Made by a program: the position numbers and the translations under genes | From: an uncultured Lachnospiraceae bacterium | Lineage (GTDB): Bacteria; Bacillota; Clostridia; Lachnospirales; Lachnospiraceae | Assembly (NCBI GenBank): GCA_910580015.1 | Contig: CAJTVT010000003.1 | Location: forward strand, 51,921 to 115,920 | Direction of reading: 5' to 3' | DNA length: 64,000 bases | The notes under the pieces: generated by a model | The model's database searches: none | What the model was told of the DNA's origin: nothing | What the model saw: only the letters and a program-made list of their open reading frames with translations | Shown: piece by piece, positions 19,001 through 27,188 of the stretch | Position numbering within the stretch: the stretch's first letter is position 1 | Layout: every line of letters starts with the position of its first letter

Positions 19001-19877
19001 GACATCTCAAGATTTACAGAAATTGGTAAAAGAATTGCAGGAAGCACAAGCCGGCTTGAAGACCATTGAAAGCAGCATAGAAGAACAGAAGAAGGAGCAG
19101 GCAAAGAAGGATGCGAAAAAGGCATTGACCAATGCAAAAAAGATTGATCAGAAGACGGGAGCAAAGAAATATACAGCTAGCACCTGGAAAGCATTCTTGA
19201 AAGCCTACAATGCACTGAATAAACTGACGCAGGAACAGATAGAAAACATGTCAGCAGCAAAGCTACAGAAATTGGCAGATGATTTAAAAAAATCACAGTC
19301 TAGCCTGAAGTTGATTGTTAGAATTACAAAGGTGAATTTTGCGCAGAAGAAGTACGAAATTGTCAAGAACAAGAGCATAAACTTGGCAAAAGAGATCGTT
19401 TCCAAGTCTCCTTCTAAAGTGACAGATTCTACTTTGAAATGGAAATCCTCTGATACAAAGATTGCAAAAGTGACTTCTGCTGGCGTCGTGAAAACGAATA
19501 AGAAGGCAGTAAATAAGACGGCAGTTATTTCAGCAATAAACTCAGATGGAAAGGTCGTAGGAAAAGTAAAAGTTAAGGTAATGTCTGGAGCGGTTTCTAA
19601 AATAAAAGTGAAAGGCAAGAAGACCGTGACAGCAAAAGTTGGTAAGACGGTGACACTTAAAACGACAGTTGTGATGAAAGGCAAGAAACCGTACAACAAT
19701 AAGCTCAAGTGGACTTCTTCTAATAAGAAAATCGCTACAGTATCTGATAAGACAGGGCAGTCTATGAAAGTGAAGATTTCAAAGAAGGCAAAAAAAGGAC
19801 AGAAAGTAAAGATCACTGCCAAGTCAACAGATGGAACCAACAAGAAGATTACATTTACGATTAAAATTACAAAATAG
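13029..19877 (+). CDS. Giant secreted glycosidase: GH123/DUF4091-like plus sialidase-like regions
   Basis: A 2282-residue exported protein with a signal peptide (residues 1-35). Visible order: an N-terminal domain; a Cys-rich block at 326-410 (GHSYSEWVV, RTCTRCQDTQ); a FIVAR-like helical segment at 417-477; a carbohydrate-binding-like beta domain at 495-615; a DUF4091/GH123-like barrel at about 640-1170; a BIG2 domain near 1203-1283; a sialidase-like propeller at about 1290-1690 with Asp-box motifs (SHDAGETW, SVDNGKTW, SDDEGKTW); then FIVAR and BIG2 domains and a lysine-rich tail. GIDERG supplies an adjacent Asp968-Glu969 pair, as used by GH123 in substrate-assisted catalysis. AAGGAGG precedes the ATG. 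No LPXTG motif. Likely acts outside the cell on host mucin-type glycans; both activities are inferred. Confidence 0.8.
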   Translation: MEWNPKKVLKRSICAMLSLVLAVTLIPSGSLLARAEGENQIKDGNVDRMEELVAVQQSSFDDATREGRFELVKGGMRFFENVEEGNCTSSDSQIVRVEASNQQEKLLFNREKEANNSFSAFSTTPQTELELTSAEFRVERSGDYYTLYNESEGVYLMNGGGASYFGGTPINHALNEVKNEDGTTSFEIRRASSGDRLDGRYVFFWFEKMRYDAVSDKNATMLSKGYFEFEFLEKKNSVSDSDPIPGYQRVSKIREGYKYLITKYYRDSELGDGIIVMYPKSGEQEQCKLFRIVETSGVKITAVGDVGQTATITIGDETYEVTIIQCTHPEDKRVVKNATEADCTHAAYTGEVYCTACNTKLADGAVEGEPLGHSYSEWVVTKEPTEDADGERSRTCTRCQDTQTEVLNSNEYITELLAQKIADAKKYREKDYTPETYAVLKKAYQDAENLPDSATFAEKLAAVTKIDEAVQNLERILVENIISGLKPNITDSGKKNYFRYTAYSGKGWVLSEAEAYIDLGSSDTKAEECYYEVHFEGNGISLFANKSPNHGKVAFTVDGEYEQIVDLYHSTRLQPEMVFQVQELEEGPHVLKAVTLNETTGAKLVNQVAYAEISHQPYLGGTPDLGGMIGDTNTQYTQNRYAEVAASDKVSEELSVWKNDKATSELVLFSKDCSLTGVTVTAGDLTSGSNRISAEHVKTTFIRSTKAYNGGYLGYGDKERPVPEATTANRSESSDILYQQGGSMELAYDSLLPVWVEFDIPKDAKAGTYTGTLTATADGIDEPLTFTYTINVKDITLPETSTFKDTFDIELWQYPYSSAEYYGVEPFSEEHFNLMRSSMEIYKELGGHAITTSIVEEAWNGQTYSANDVHYPSMVRWEKNGNNFEYHYEDFDAWVEFCIEMGLGDKIVLYSIAPWHNSFTYWEGGQLKYEAFTPGSQRYNQVWGHFLRDLIAHLEQKGWFDRAYIGIDERGFSAAAFDLIESITNSKGTCLKTAGAMDGFVNKKDLALRVDDLNVGDNAAAAHAEEFAKLLEERKAAGLRTTLYSCTEHKPGNFSLSAPVESYWGMINAAKMGTAGFLRWAYDAWVEDPLNDATHNAFEPGDCFLIYPDEKDAENPISKSSVRLERMAEGIRDVNKLMYLQQEMPSSAKEIEALYDCITTTAGTSRSYMSATEIQSLVTQTEAFKAGLDELTDNYIQYSNATEPGLHLFSNSKEMKVGQEYLIPVKLVTDQADKTIVFQSKDPSVAYVDAKGNVTAKSLGSTEITLKAAGYTAVVTITVTTKNLIIKNTLTDYKLPEQYLSDVEKAPNGSHERHYLGQPDMVMLDDNQTLITVFPVGHGRGKIVMKVSHDAGETWEEQRVPDSWLDSFETPTIYKLNMTDGSTKLIVISGRPESFGAPTGGWDTSISVDNGKTWSEFETYQENFPNGSRNDTVVAMASLVQLKDESGNYIDKWMAVYHNGGSFVNYKTYLTFDEEGNQQWTAPEPYLSEYRSIESSHQICEVGMFRSPDEKRIVALARSQSHMHPATMFYSDDEGKTWSEPVDLPGSLAGERHKAMYDPTDPTGQRMLVTFREIIYDANGNNQFDSNEFMAGDWVAWVGTYDQLMNREEGMYRILLCEDWAANAKSGDTGYTGIVVQPDGTFIMDSYGHWDKEYSESLPNYNVYNDMCWIKQAKFKLSVFDEQIVPGLKTELQDEIAHAPTDAEKTKYTDVSFERMKVALADAQAALNSTTQAECYEALYQLRKMKSRLVMKGAQVQENLVTNIMVTPANLTFDTIGSVQKLNASVTPATAKDQAVIWKSDNPQVVAVSNKGAVMALSNGRANITVKAADGSGIERTVAVTVGKDQTIPVTSVTITDGDFELEIGKTKQLTAKVMPENATNQKVSWSSSDSDVASIDASGMVTAKKKGKAKIESVTEDGGKKASVTVTVLGNKEEELEKEQAKQERQKALSDAEKIDMSTGAEIYTEETWNAFQTTYEKLKNLTEEELENMTSQDLQKLVKELQEAQAGLKTIESSIEEQKKEQAKKDAKKALTNAKKIDQKTGAKKYTASTWKAFLKAYNALNKLTQEQIENMSAAKLQKLADDLKKSQSSLKLIVRITKVNFAQKKYEIVKNKSINLAKEIVSKSPSKVTDSTLKWKSSDTKIAKVTSAGVVKTNKKAVNKTAVISAINSDGKVVGKVKVKVMSGAVSKIKVKGKKTVTAKVGKTVTLKTTVVMKGKKPYNNKLKWTSSNKKIATVSDKTGQSMKVKISKKAKKGQKVKITAKSTDGTNKKITFTIKITK

Positions 19878-19886
19878 CAGGCAATG

Positions 19887-19923
19887 GCCGCCACGAAGAA
19901 GGAAGATTCGTGGCGGCTGTTTT
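19887..19923 (+). terminator. Terminator of the giant glycosidase gene
   Basis: GCCGCCACGAA (19887-19897) pairs perfectly with TTCGTGGCGGC (19907-19917) and is followed by TGTTTT. Confidence 0.92.
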
Positions 19924-20101
19924 GTGGGGATGGTACTTTTTTCGAATTATGATTCGTTGGTGTGATAGACCTCTTGGGATATATTTGGAAAATTCTTTTG
20001 GCACATCTGTATAAAATTGTAATTAATATTTCGCAAATCGTGTATAATTTCGGAAATTCCAAGTGCAATCTATCGAAAACGTACAAATTGATTTTAGAGG
20101 A

Positions 20102-20131
20102 TTGAAAATCTTTGCGGCCGTATGCTATAAT
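20102..20131 (+). promoter_or_regulatory. Promoter of the exosortase G locus
   Basis: TTGAAA at 20102-20107, an 18-bp spacer and TATAAT at 20126-20131 with an extended TGC before it. The rest of the 347-bp gap (19878-20224) holds only the upstream terminator and a leader of about 85 nt. Confidence 0.7.
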
Positions 20132-20224
20132 GTGAAATGCTTTAAGGCAGATGCAATAATTTGAAATTCATATAACACACCAGGTCTTCGAAAAGTGTGG
20201 TTCATATGAAATGGGTAAGGTGAA

Positions 20225-20578
20225 ATGAGATATCATCGTTTAAAGTATCGTTTATGTATGCAGCATAGTTTTGATGGACAGATCGAAAATAAGCATCATC
20301 ATTTGATTGAGATTGAAATCGTAGCCAGACAATTATCTGGGGATTTTCTGGAATTTGCCAGTATGGATTCTATTTTAGAGCTAGCGTTTGGCCCGTATCG
20401 ATATCAGTATTTAAATGAGTTTCCCGAATTTGGGGGAGATACCAGTATGGAACACTTAGGTGAGGTGTTTTATTTAAAAGTGAAGAAAGCGTTAGAGGGG
20501 CATCATTGGAAATTGGCGCGCTTTGAGATAAGCGAAACGCCTTTGCGTATTTATGCGATTACAGAAGAGATATTTTAA
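20225..20578 (+). CDS. Exosortase-associated pterin-synthase-like protein 1
   Basis: A 117-residue protein of the 6-pyruvoyl-tetrahydropterin synthase/QueD fold. The zinc-ligand pattern is kept as His14 (MQHSF) and His24/His26 (KHHHLIEIEI), and a C-terminal Glu sits in FEISETP. The catalytic cysteine normally found just before the HxH motif is absent, so it is unlikely to be an ordinary QueD. It is the first gene after the promoter and overlaps the next region closely. A second diverged copy ends the locus at 28244. Such proteins are known companions of Gram-positive exosortase clusters, with unknown role. Confidence 0.75.
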   Translation: MRYHRLKYRLCMQHSFDGQIENKHHHLIEIEIVARQLSGDFLEFASMDSILELAFGPYRYQYLNEFPEFGGDTSMEHLGEVFYLKVKKALEGHHWKLARFEISETPLRIYAITEEIF

Positions 20579-20595
20579 TGCTGAGGAGGATTAAT

Positions 20596-22680
20596 ATGAA
20601 AACCAAAACATTTTTAAAAGGGGCAGTGGCAGGTCTGATGTCTATTTCTCTGCTGTTGTCAGGAATGCCTGTAATGGCCACCGAGGGAAACGCTTTCGAA
20701 TCAAAACAGCAGACAGATGTGCAGAATGAGAACACCGATCTCAAGGAGGAAACGATACAAGAACCAGAGAACCAAGAACCATCAAAAGAGGAGGATTCTG
20801 TTCAAAGTCCAGAACAGGAAGAGCCAGCACAGAGCCAGGAAAAAGTGGACGAGGAGAATCAGGAAGAACTAGAAGAACAAGAGTCAGGTACGGAGCAGGA
20901 ATCTGAACCTGAGAAAAAACCTGAGGAAGAGACGAAGACAGAAGCGGAAGAAGTTGAAGAAGACAAAGAGAAAACAGAAGAAACGCCTGTGGAAGAGGAG
21001 ACAGAGAATCTACAGACGATAATACAAAATTTTTCTTTGGATCATCTATCCTCAGTCAATGGTAAGATTGCAGTTGATGGCGATTTATCTGACTGGGCAG
21101 AAGTGAAAAAATATACTTCCAATGCCTCCAATGTGGATTCCTGGAAAGTTGCTTTTTCTCCTGATGGAAATACACTGTATTTCTGTTATACGGGAACGGC
21201 AACGACAGAATGGGATTACGGTTTTGCTAGTGCAGAAAATAGTTTTAAATTTATTTATAAAGACGGACATTCAGGTGAAAACAGCTCTCTTTTAATCAAC
21301 GCATGGAATGGCGGTGCAGCGGTGAAAAATGGTTGGTGGGCAGATATTTCAGGTGCAGCAGCCGTGGTGTCCAATGGGGCAAATGGAAATAATTCTGGCC
21401 CATATACCGTAGAATTTTCTGTTCCAGTAAGTTATTTTCACAGTATGGATTTTACGGTTGATTTTGGAGGAACATCTCTAAGCTCAGAAGAAATTCAGCA
21501 GGTGAATGGCAATGCTGTTGTAGAAGAAAAGCCTGCTGTTTATCAGGGTATTACGATTGACGGAACATATTCTGACTGGGATGCAGTGGCTAAAACAGAA
21601 GCATCCTGTCCCAATGACCAACATAAGAATTGTATCTCTCAGGTGACAGCAGTTTTTGATGGTGATTGGTTTTATATATATATCAAAGATGGAAAGGGGA
21701 GCAATGCCTCTGGTGCAGGAACCCATTCCAATGGTAAATATGCTATCACCTCAGATTTGGGATATGAGACGGATATCCAGTTGACAACGGCACCAGCCGT
21801 AAATGGGGTCAATGGCGCTAAGGTTGCCTATGTAGGCAGCGAATGGGAGATCGCCATTCCCAAAGATCAGTTACCCAAATATAAGTCCAGTCTTTCCTTT
21901 GGATTATACCTGCAAGAACCACTTGTCAGAGATATTATGAACCTTCAGGAAGATAGTGAAAATAATCTGGAAAATTTGTTTAACGGGATTATATACGACG
22001 GATCCTATGAAGATTGGGAGGATTATGGTCATTCTACGATTGAATATGCTACAGCCGGTTCCCAGGAAGCGCAGGTAGATGCAAAAGGTGCATTGTATTC
22101 TACCGGTGAGAAGTTGTTTGGTCATGTGTTTACGACTATGCCTCAGCACTTGCAAGAAGCTGGAGGTGAGTTTACAGCAGCAGTGACCATTGCGTTTAAT
22201 CAAAAACAAAGTGATTTACAAAATGGAACATACAATACGAAGATGGCATTTCATCCAAGGTTTGTAACTGTTGATCCCAATGGAAATATCAATTGGAACC
22301 CACAGCTATCCGGACTTTCAGAGGGTACATATGAATTTTACATTGCCTCTTTGGATGCATGGGGCCAATCAACCAATATCAATCATCTTGTGACAGAACT
22401 GGATCAACTCTATGGTAAGATGATGGTGACCGTTGGCAAAGACGGGAAGGATGAAATGGAATTTTATCTGGAATTGCCAATGATAGCAAAGAAACTTGGT
22501 GTGAACGAGACGGATTTAAAAGAAATTGCTGGACAATTTGGACGGCTTGGACGACAGTGGATTTTTACAGCAGGAACCTCCACAGGGCCGCTTGCAGGGG
22601 TTACGTTGTGTATTGTCTCAGCAGGATTTATACTCTGGTACAAAAAGAGAAATCTTTTGGAATTGTTATCTGTGAAATAA
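20596..22680 (+). CDS. Secreted Firmicu-CTERM-like exosortase substrate
   Basis: A 694-residue exported protein. A signal peptide (1-31, ending VMATEG) is followed by about 110 residues of Glu/Gln/Pro-rich low-complexity sequence. Three domains then begin with a DGxxxDW motif (VDGDLSDW, IDGTYSDW, YDGSYEDW), reminiscent of CBM9-type binding modules. The C-terminus is a sorting signal: GRQWIFTAGTSTGP, a hydrophobic stretch (VTLCIVSAGFILWY) and the basic end KKR. ATG at 20596 is preferred because GAGGAGG lies 6 nt upstream; an in-frame ATG at 20578 overlaps the preceding stop. The tail resembles the Firmicu-CTERM signal paired with XrtG, whose gene lies two genes downstream. Ligand unknown. Confidence 0.78.
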   Translation: MKTKTFLKGAVAGLMSISLLLSGMPVMATEGNAFESKQQTDVQNENTDLKEETIQEPENQEPSKEEDSVQSPEQEEPAQSQEKVDEENQEELEEQESGTEQESEPEKKPEEETKTEAEEVEEDKEKTEETPVEEETENLQTIIQNFSLDHLSSVNGKIAVDGDLSDWAEVKKYTSNASNVDSWKVAFSPDGNTLYFCYTGTATTEWDYGFASAENSFKFIYKDGHSGENSSLLINAWNGGAAVKNGWWADISGAAAVVSNGANGNNSGPYTVEFSVPVSYFHSMDFTVDFGGTSLSSEEIQQVNGNAVVEEKPAVYQGITIDGTYSDWDAVAKTEASCPNDQHKNCISQVTAVFDGDWFYIYIKDGKGSNASGAGTHSNGKYAITSDLGYETDIQLTTAPAVNGVNGAKVAYVGSEWEIAIPKDQLPKYKSSLSFGLYLQEPLVRDIMNLQEDSENNLENLFNGIIYDGSYEDWEDYGHSTIEYATAGSQEAQVDAKGALYSTGEKLFGHVFTTMPQHLQEAGGEFTAAVTIAFNQKQSDLQNGTYNTKMAFHPRFVTVDPNGNINWNPQLSGLSEGTYEFYIASLDAWGQSTNINHLVTELDQLYGKMMVTVGKDGKDEMEFYLELPMIAKKLGVNETDLKEIAGQFGRLGRQWIFTAGTSTGPLAGVTLCIVSAGFILWYKKRNLLELLSVK

Positions 22681-22765
22681 GGTTATTATCTCTAGAAAAT
22701 ATTCATTGGGATAATCTGACAGTTTGGATGGAATAATAAGAAAAAAGATACAGGAGGAATGGGCA

Positions 22766-25222
22766 TTGAGAAACAGAAAGACGCGTTATGATCTGATTTT
22801 GTTAATGCCCATTTTTTATGCATTTGTGGCATTTGGAGTGGCAAAGCTTATGGAAAACAGCGGGATTTATACCGGTGGGATCGATACGCTTTGCCATCTC
22901 TATAAAGGGGATCTTTTATTTCAAGCTATCCGTGAAGGTGATTTCTGGCCGATTTATGATTCTCTGTGGTATAACGGTGTGGAGAACATGCGGTATTGTG
23001 GGCCTCTGCCAATGTATCTTTTGGCTGCCTGTGAGTTCTTTGGAGGCAAGGATCCCATGTCTGGGTTTCCTGTATTTGTTAGTTTTCTGTATTTTGCAGG
23101 AGCAATGGCATGGTTCTTCGTGGGAGTAAAAGTGAAACGTCCTCTTTTTGGGGCTTTGTTAGGTGGATTATGGTTTTTTATGCCAGATAATCTATATACG
23201 CTGTTTTATAAAGGAGATCTGCCCCGCGCGATCTGTTCTGTGCTTTTGCCATTGCTGCTGTATTGGGTGTATGATTATCTTCAAGAAAAACATTGGTATA
23301 CGGTTCCAAAGCTCTCTGTCTGCTTTGCCTTGATGGCCCTTTGCCATCCTGGATATGCTGGAACTATATTGCTGGCATGTTTGATGTATCTTATTCTACA
23401 TTCGATGATTAGGCCAACATGGAAACAAAGTATACAAATCTTGGGCGCCCTACTTTTTGGATATCTGTTGATTGGTGTGTGGTTGCTTCCAGCACTGACA
23501 GGCGCAGGAACTTCGATGGAAACTTCAGAACTTCTGGCAAACTTTTTCCAAAGTATCTTTTTGTCGATCAATCCCTTTGCCCGTATTCAAAGAGGATGTA
23601 CGGATGTTTACTTTGGATTGGCGTCTCTGTTGCTTGCGATTTTTGGAGGATTTTTAAGTAAGAGAAAATCTATGCCTGGATTCTGGACAGGAATTGTCAT
23701 TTTAGCCTGTACGTCTAATATGATGTATCTGTTGTTATCTAGCCTGCCAGGAGTGCAGTCTATTCAGATGTTTCATTTTATTTCCATTGCTTTGTGTATG
23801 ATTTTGTTTAGCTTTTTGATCTGGGATACTCTGAAAAAGGGATGGATTTTGCTTTTTGCAGGATTGTTGATTTTGGATGTGCTGCCATCTCTTCCGCTGA
23901 TTGTGGGAAATCAGTCAGGAAAAACACCCAATGAGGTTATGGCAGATTTTTCAAGACAGACCCTGATTGGAGAAGCAAAGCAGGCCACGCAGCAGCGCCT
24001 GGCTTTGGTGGATGAAAGTCCATTGGATGGCGCAAACACATATTTTTTGACGGGGTATGACAGTCCTGTAGCAACAAGTCACGGAGCAGTCTGGCAATCG
24101 AGCAGTGCAATAGAAAATTTTAAACAGCTTCATCGTTCTTTGGCCGAAGGAAATTATTGGTATCTGTTTGACCGATGCCTGGAACTTGGCAATGATACAG
24201 TGGTGGTGCGTTTGGACATGGTACATGACTTGATGAAATCCCCAATTCAAATCATGGATCGGGCTGCTGCGGCAGTTGGGTATCGATTGGCGGGATATGA
24301 TGATAGTTATCGATTTTATAAACTGGATATACAAGGAAACTGGGGAACTGTCAGTAAGTATCGGGCCATTGGTATTGGCACAGCAGCAGCGGCAATCTCC
24401 AGACAGTTTCCGATTGTTGAGGAGACAGAACGGAGGAATCTCAACGACTTTTCTTTTGAGGAGCTTCAAAGTTATGATGTGGTATATTTGGCTGGTTTTA
24501 CCTATGACGATAAGCTTGCGGCAGAGGAATTGCTCATTAAGCTCAGCGAATCCGGAACGCGTGTGGTGATTGCGGCTGACGGAATGCCGAATGATAGGGA
24601 CAGCCAGACCCAGAGTTTTCTTGGGATTGTCTGTAATCCAGTTTCTTTCTCACAGGGATATCCCAATCTAGATACCATAGATGGTATATTAGATACAGAC
24701 TTATTTCCAGATGGTTACCGGGAATGGGAAACCGTGTACGTCAACGGTCTGGATGAAGTTTGGGGAACTGTGAACGATTTAGAATGGGATCTGCCTTTTT
24801 ATGGAACCGTAAAGAATGAGAATATTGTGGTTTATGGATTGAACTTGACATATTATCTCAGTCTTACCAGAGATGAGCAGGTTGCTAAGCTGCTAAGTCG
24901 TGCTATGGATTTAAATCCGACGGAACTTCCAAAGCGGGAACTGGTACCCTATAAGATTCAGTATCTGCCAGATGAGATCGTGATTGAGACGGACAGGGAT
25001 GATGTCAACAGCGGCCTTGTCTTACATGACAGCTTTATGTCTGACCAGAAAATTTATGAAAAAAATCATTTCATGTATGTGCACAATGGGAAAACGGTGA
25101 TATCTCTGACAATTCCGTATTGGAAGCAGGGGGCGATTGTGAGTATCGTATCAACATTCTTGATTTTCCTATATACACTGGTGATGAGACGCCGGTACAA
25201 ATTGGAAAGGGAAGCGGGGTAA
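22766..25222 (+). CDS. PTPS-related polytopic membrane protein, exosortase-associated
   Basis: An 818-residue membrane protein. It begins with a membrane helix, then the block GGIDTLCHLYKGD just outside it, then about ten further helices to residue 400. A soluble region of about 390 residues follows (YDVVYLAGF, GTRVVIAADGMPND, resembling a Rossmann/amidotransferase-like fold), and one C-terminal helix ends in MRRRYK. The layout resembles GT-C glycosyltransferases and the family called 6-pyruvoyl-tetrahydropterin synthase-related membrane protein. TTG at 22766 is chosen because AGGAGG lies 8 nt upstream. It lies 4 nt from xrtG. Likely builds or transfers a glycan for the sorted protein, which is inference. 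Confidence 0.72.
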   Translation: MRNRKTRYDLILLMPIFYAFVAFGVAKLMENSGIYTGGIDTLCHLYKGDLLFQAIREGDFWPIYDSLWYNGVENMRYCGPLPMYLLAACEFFGGKDPMSGFPVFVSFLYFAGAMAWFFVGVKVKRPLFGALLGGLWFFMPDNLYTLFYKGDLPRAICSVLLPLLLYWVYDYLQEKHWYTVPKLSVCFALMALCHPGYAGTILLACLMYLILHSMIRPTWKQSIQILGALLFGYLLIGVWLLPALTGAGTSMETSELLANFFQSIFLSINPFARIQRGCTDVYFGLASLLLAIFGGFLSKRKSMPGFWTGIVILACTSNMMYLLLSSLPGVQSIQMFHFISIALCMILFSFLIWDTLKKGWILLFAGLLILDVLPSLPLIVGNQSGKTPNEVMADFSRQTLIGEAKQATQQRLALVDESPLDGANTYFLTGYDSPVATSHGAVWQSSSAIENFKQLHRSLAEGNYWYLFDRCLELGNDTVVVRLDMVHDLMKSPIQIMDRAAAAVGYRLAGYDDSYRFYKLDIQGNWGTVSKYRAIGIGTAAAAISRQFPIVEETERRNLNDFSFEELQSYDVVYLAGFTYDDKLAAEELLIKLSESGTRVVIAADGMPNDRDSQTQSFLGIVCNPVSFSQGYPNLDTIDGILDTDLFPDGYREWETVYVNGLDEVWGTVNDLEWDLPFYGTVKNENIVVYGLNLTYYLSLTRDEQVAKLLSRAMDLNPTELPKRELVPYKIQYLPDEIVIETDRDDVNSGLVLHDSFMSDQKIYEKNHFMYVHNGKTVISLTIPYWKQGAIVSIVSTFLIFLYTLVMRRRYKLEREAG

Positions 25223-25226
25223 AGGA

Positions 25227-25823
25227 ATGATTCAATATATAGCAGGGAGTATCGGGTTTGTGATATGGCTCTTTCTCTTACATGTGCTAAATAAAAGTAA
25301 GCTGAATTTTTGGTATTTCCTGGTGGGAAGTGCTGGAGCCTTTGTGTTGATGCTTGTATTTTTACAGCCATTTCTCACGCAGCCTTTGGCGCGAATTGTT
25401 GCACTGCTTGCAGGTTTGCCAGGGAAAATAGGGGATATTTACAGCGCCCATTACAAATATGGTGTTATTTTTGTTCAGACTTATGAAGGAGCGATATCGT
25501 TAAAAATTGATTTTGAATGTTCCGGAATCATTGAGATTATGGCGTATCTCTCACTGTTGATTTTTTATCGTGTCTATACGGTGTATGAAAGATTCTGTGT
25601 GGGCATTTTGGGTGTGATTGCTATGATACTGGCAAATGCGCTGCGTATTACCGTTATTTGTCTGATGATCTATTTTGGCGGAATTGACACTTATTATATT
25701 GCGCACACCTTCGTTGGAAGGTTGGTATTTTATGCGTTGTCGGTTCTTTTATATTTCTATGTGTTTACCAAACCGCAGATAATAAAACAAAAGGTGGGAA
25801 GTTTCCGATATGACAGTGATTAA
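25227..25823 (+). CDS. xrtG: Exosortase family protein XrtG
   Basis: A 198-residue polytopic membrane protein, the predicted transpeptidase of the locus. The invariant exosortase triad is present: Cys98 in FECSGIIEIMAY, Arg140 in NALRI and His160 in IAHTFVGRLVFY, each at a helix boundary. Exosortases cleave a C-terminal sorting signal and attach the protein to another molecule; the Gram-positive XrtG branch is paired with Firmicu-CTERM proteins. It overlaps the glycosyltransferase gene by 14 nt, pointing to translational coupling. To my knowledge the attachment target of XrtG has not been determined. Confidence 0.88.
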   Translation: MIQYIAGSIGFVIWLFLLHVLNKSKLNFWYFLVGSAGAFVLMLVFLQPFLTQPLARIVALLAGLPGKIGDIYSAHYKYGVIFVQTYEGAISLKIDFECSGIIEIMAYLSLLIFYRVYTVYERFCVGILGVIAMILANALRITVICLMIYFGGIDTYYIAHTFVGRLVFYALSVLLYFYVFTKPQIIKQKVGSFRYDSD

Positions 25824-27174
25824 TCAATTTTTTAATTCTATGCTATTGTGGACAGCGTGGATTATCATTCCTCTGATTATGGAGATTATTCCATCTCTGG
25901 GCAGTTTTTTGATTTTATTGAAAAAGAAAATATTTCCTCAGCACTATGGAGATCCTTTAATCTGGCCTGAGATCACGTTGATCATTCCAGTTTATAATTC
26001 TCAAGATTCTTTGGAAGAATGTATCAAATCCATTAATGACAGCGATTATCCTAATGAGAAGATGCGAATTTTTCTGGTAAATAATCAGGGGAAAGATCAT
26101 TCTTTTCAGGTATACACAAAGTGTCAAGAGCAGTTTCCAGATCTCTTGATGCAATGGCTCAATGCAAAACAAGGCAAATCCAGAGCTCTGAATTTGGCCC
26201 TGTTTAACGCAGACGGAAAATATATTATTCATGTGGATAGTGATGGTCAGTTTGAACCTCATGCTCTCAGTAATATGGTGCGCAAATTTGAAGCATGTCC
26301 GCATGTGGATTGTATGACAGGAGCCATACTCACCATGCCAGAATTGATCGAAGAATATAAGGGCATCCTGCCTCGACTTTTGCGTAAGATGGAATTTATG
26401 GAATATGCACAGGCATTTTTGGCAGGGCGCAACTATGCTTCTGAGACAAATTCCATCTATACACTTTCTGGTGCATTTTCGGCGTTTCGTAAGTCAGCAG
26501 TGCTCAAATCACAACTCTATAATACAGATACCATCTGTGAGGACACCAATATTACATTTCAGATGCGTTATCTTCAGAAGATTAAAGTGCATATTTGTGA
26601 GAATGCCATTTTCTGTGTGGATCCCATAGAAGGGGTTAATAAACTATACACCCAGAGGCAGCGGTGGCAGAGAGGAAGCCTGGAAGTGTCACATCAATTT
26701 CTGGAGAAAGACTTAAAAGTGCGAAAGATGTTTACGAATGTGATGGTTCGAACTTTAATGTATGACCATACATTTGCATTTCCGAGGCTGATATGGTATC
26801 TCGCGTTGTTCTGCTTGATGTGCATGAATTATTCTGCAAAAATGATCCTACTGTCCACGGGCATGATTTTCCTATTGTATATTATCAGTGGATATTTATA
26901 TTATTTTTCCACGGTGGGATATTTAAGGGAATTTCGTGCCATGAAAAAATATTACCAGAGATTATGGTATGTCGTACCATTTCTTCCGTTTTTTAATCTT
27001 ATGGTATTTTTTATTCGGTTTGCAGGTGTGATAAATAGTATAAACACAGACAGTGCATGGAAGACACGAACACTTACGGATGAGCGGAAAGATTTTGAGA
27101 AAGAGTTAAAGGCAGAGGTTAGAAAGCCTTTGAATCTGTTACAGAGGGCGCGGAAAGCAGTTAATTACGAGTAA
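25810..27174 (+). CDS. XrtG-associated family 2 glycosyltransferase
   Basis: A 454-residue membrane glycosyltransferase. An N-terminal helix (14-38) precedes a GT2 catalytic domain: ITLIIPVYN at the start of the fold, the HVDSDG nucleotide/metal motif (Asp143, Asp145), the acceptor acid in CEDTNITF and QRQRW at 282-286, as in processive synthases. Two or three C-terminal membrane helices follow near 320-420. Start overlaps xrtG. The complete catalytic set suggests it makes a polysaccharide or lipid-linked glycan, perhaps the anchor for the exosortase substrate. Confidence 0.85.
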   Translation: MTVINQFFNSMLLWTAWIIIPLIMEIIPSLGSFLILLKKKIFPQHYGDPLIWPEITLIIPVYNSQDSLEECIKSINDSDYPNEKMRIFLVNNQGKDHSFQVYTKCQEQFPDLLMQWLNAKQGKSRALNLALFNADGKYIIHVDSDGQFEPHALSNMVRKFEACPHVDCMTGAILTMPELIEEYKGILPRLLRKMEFMEYAQAFLAGRNYASETNSIYTLSGAFSAFRKSAVLKSQLYNTDTICEDTNITFQMRYLQKIKVHICENAIFCVDPIEGVNKLYTQRQRWQRGSLEVSHQFLEKDLKVRKMFTNVMVRTLMYDHTFAFPRLIWYLALFCLMCMNYSAKMILLSTGMIFLLYIISGYLYYFSTVGYLREFRAMKKYYQRLWYVVPFLPFFNLMVFFIRFAGVINSINTDSAWKTRTLTDERKDFEKELKAEVRKPLNLLQRARKAVNYE

Positions 27175-27188
27175 GGTGAATAGAACGA

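Noticed and set aside
19205..20086. Minus-strand reading frame of 293 codons opposite the giant glycosidase
   Set aside because: It is antisense to a lysine-rich coding region, crosses the terminator and has hydrophobic low-complexity content; no ribosome site.
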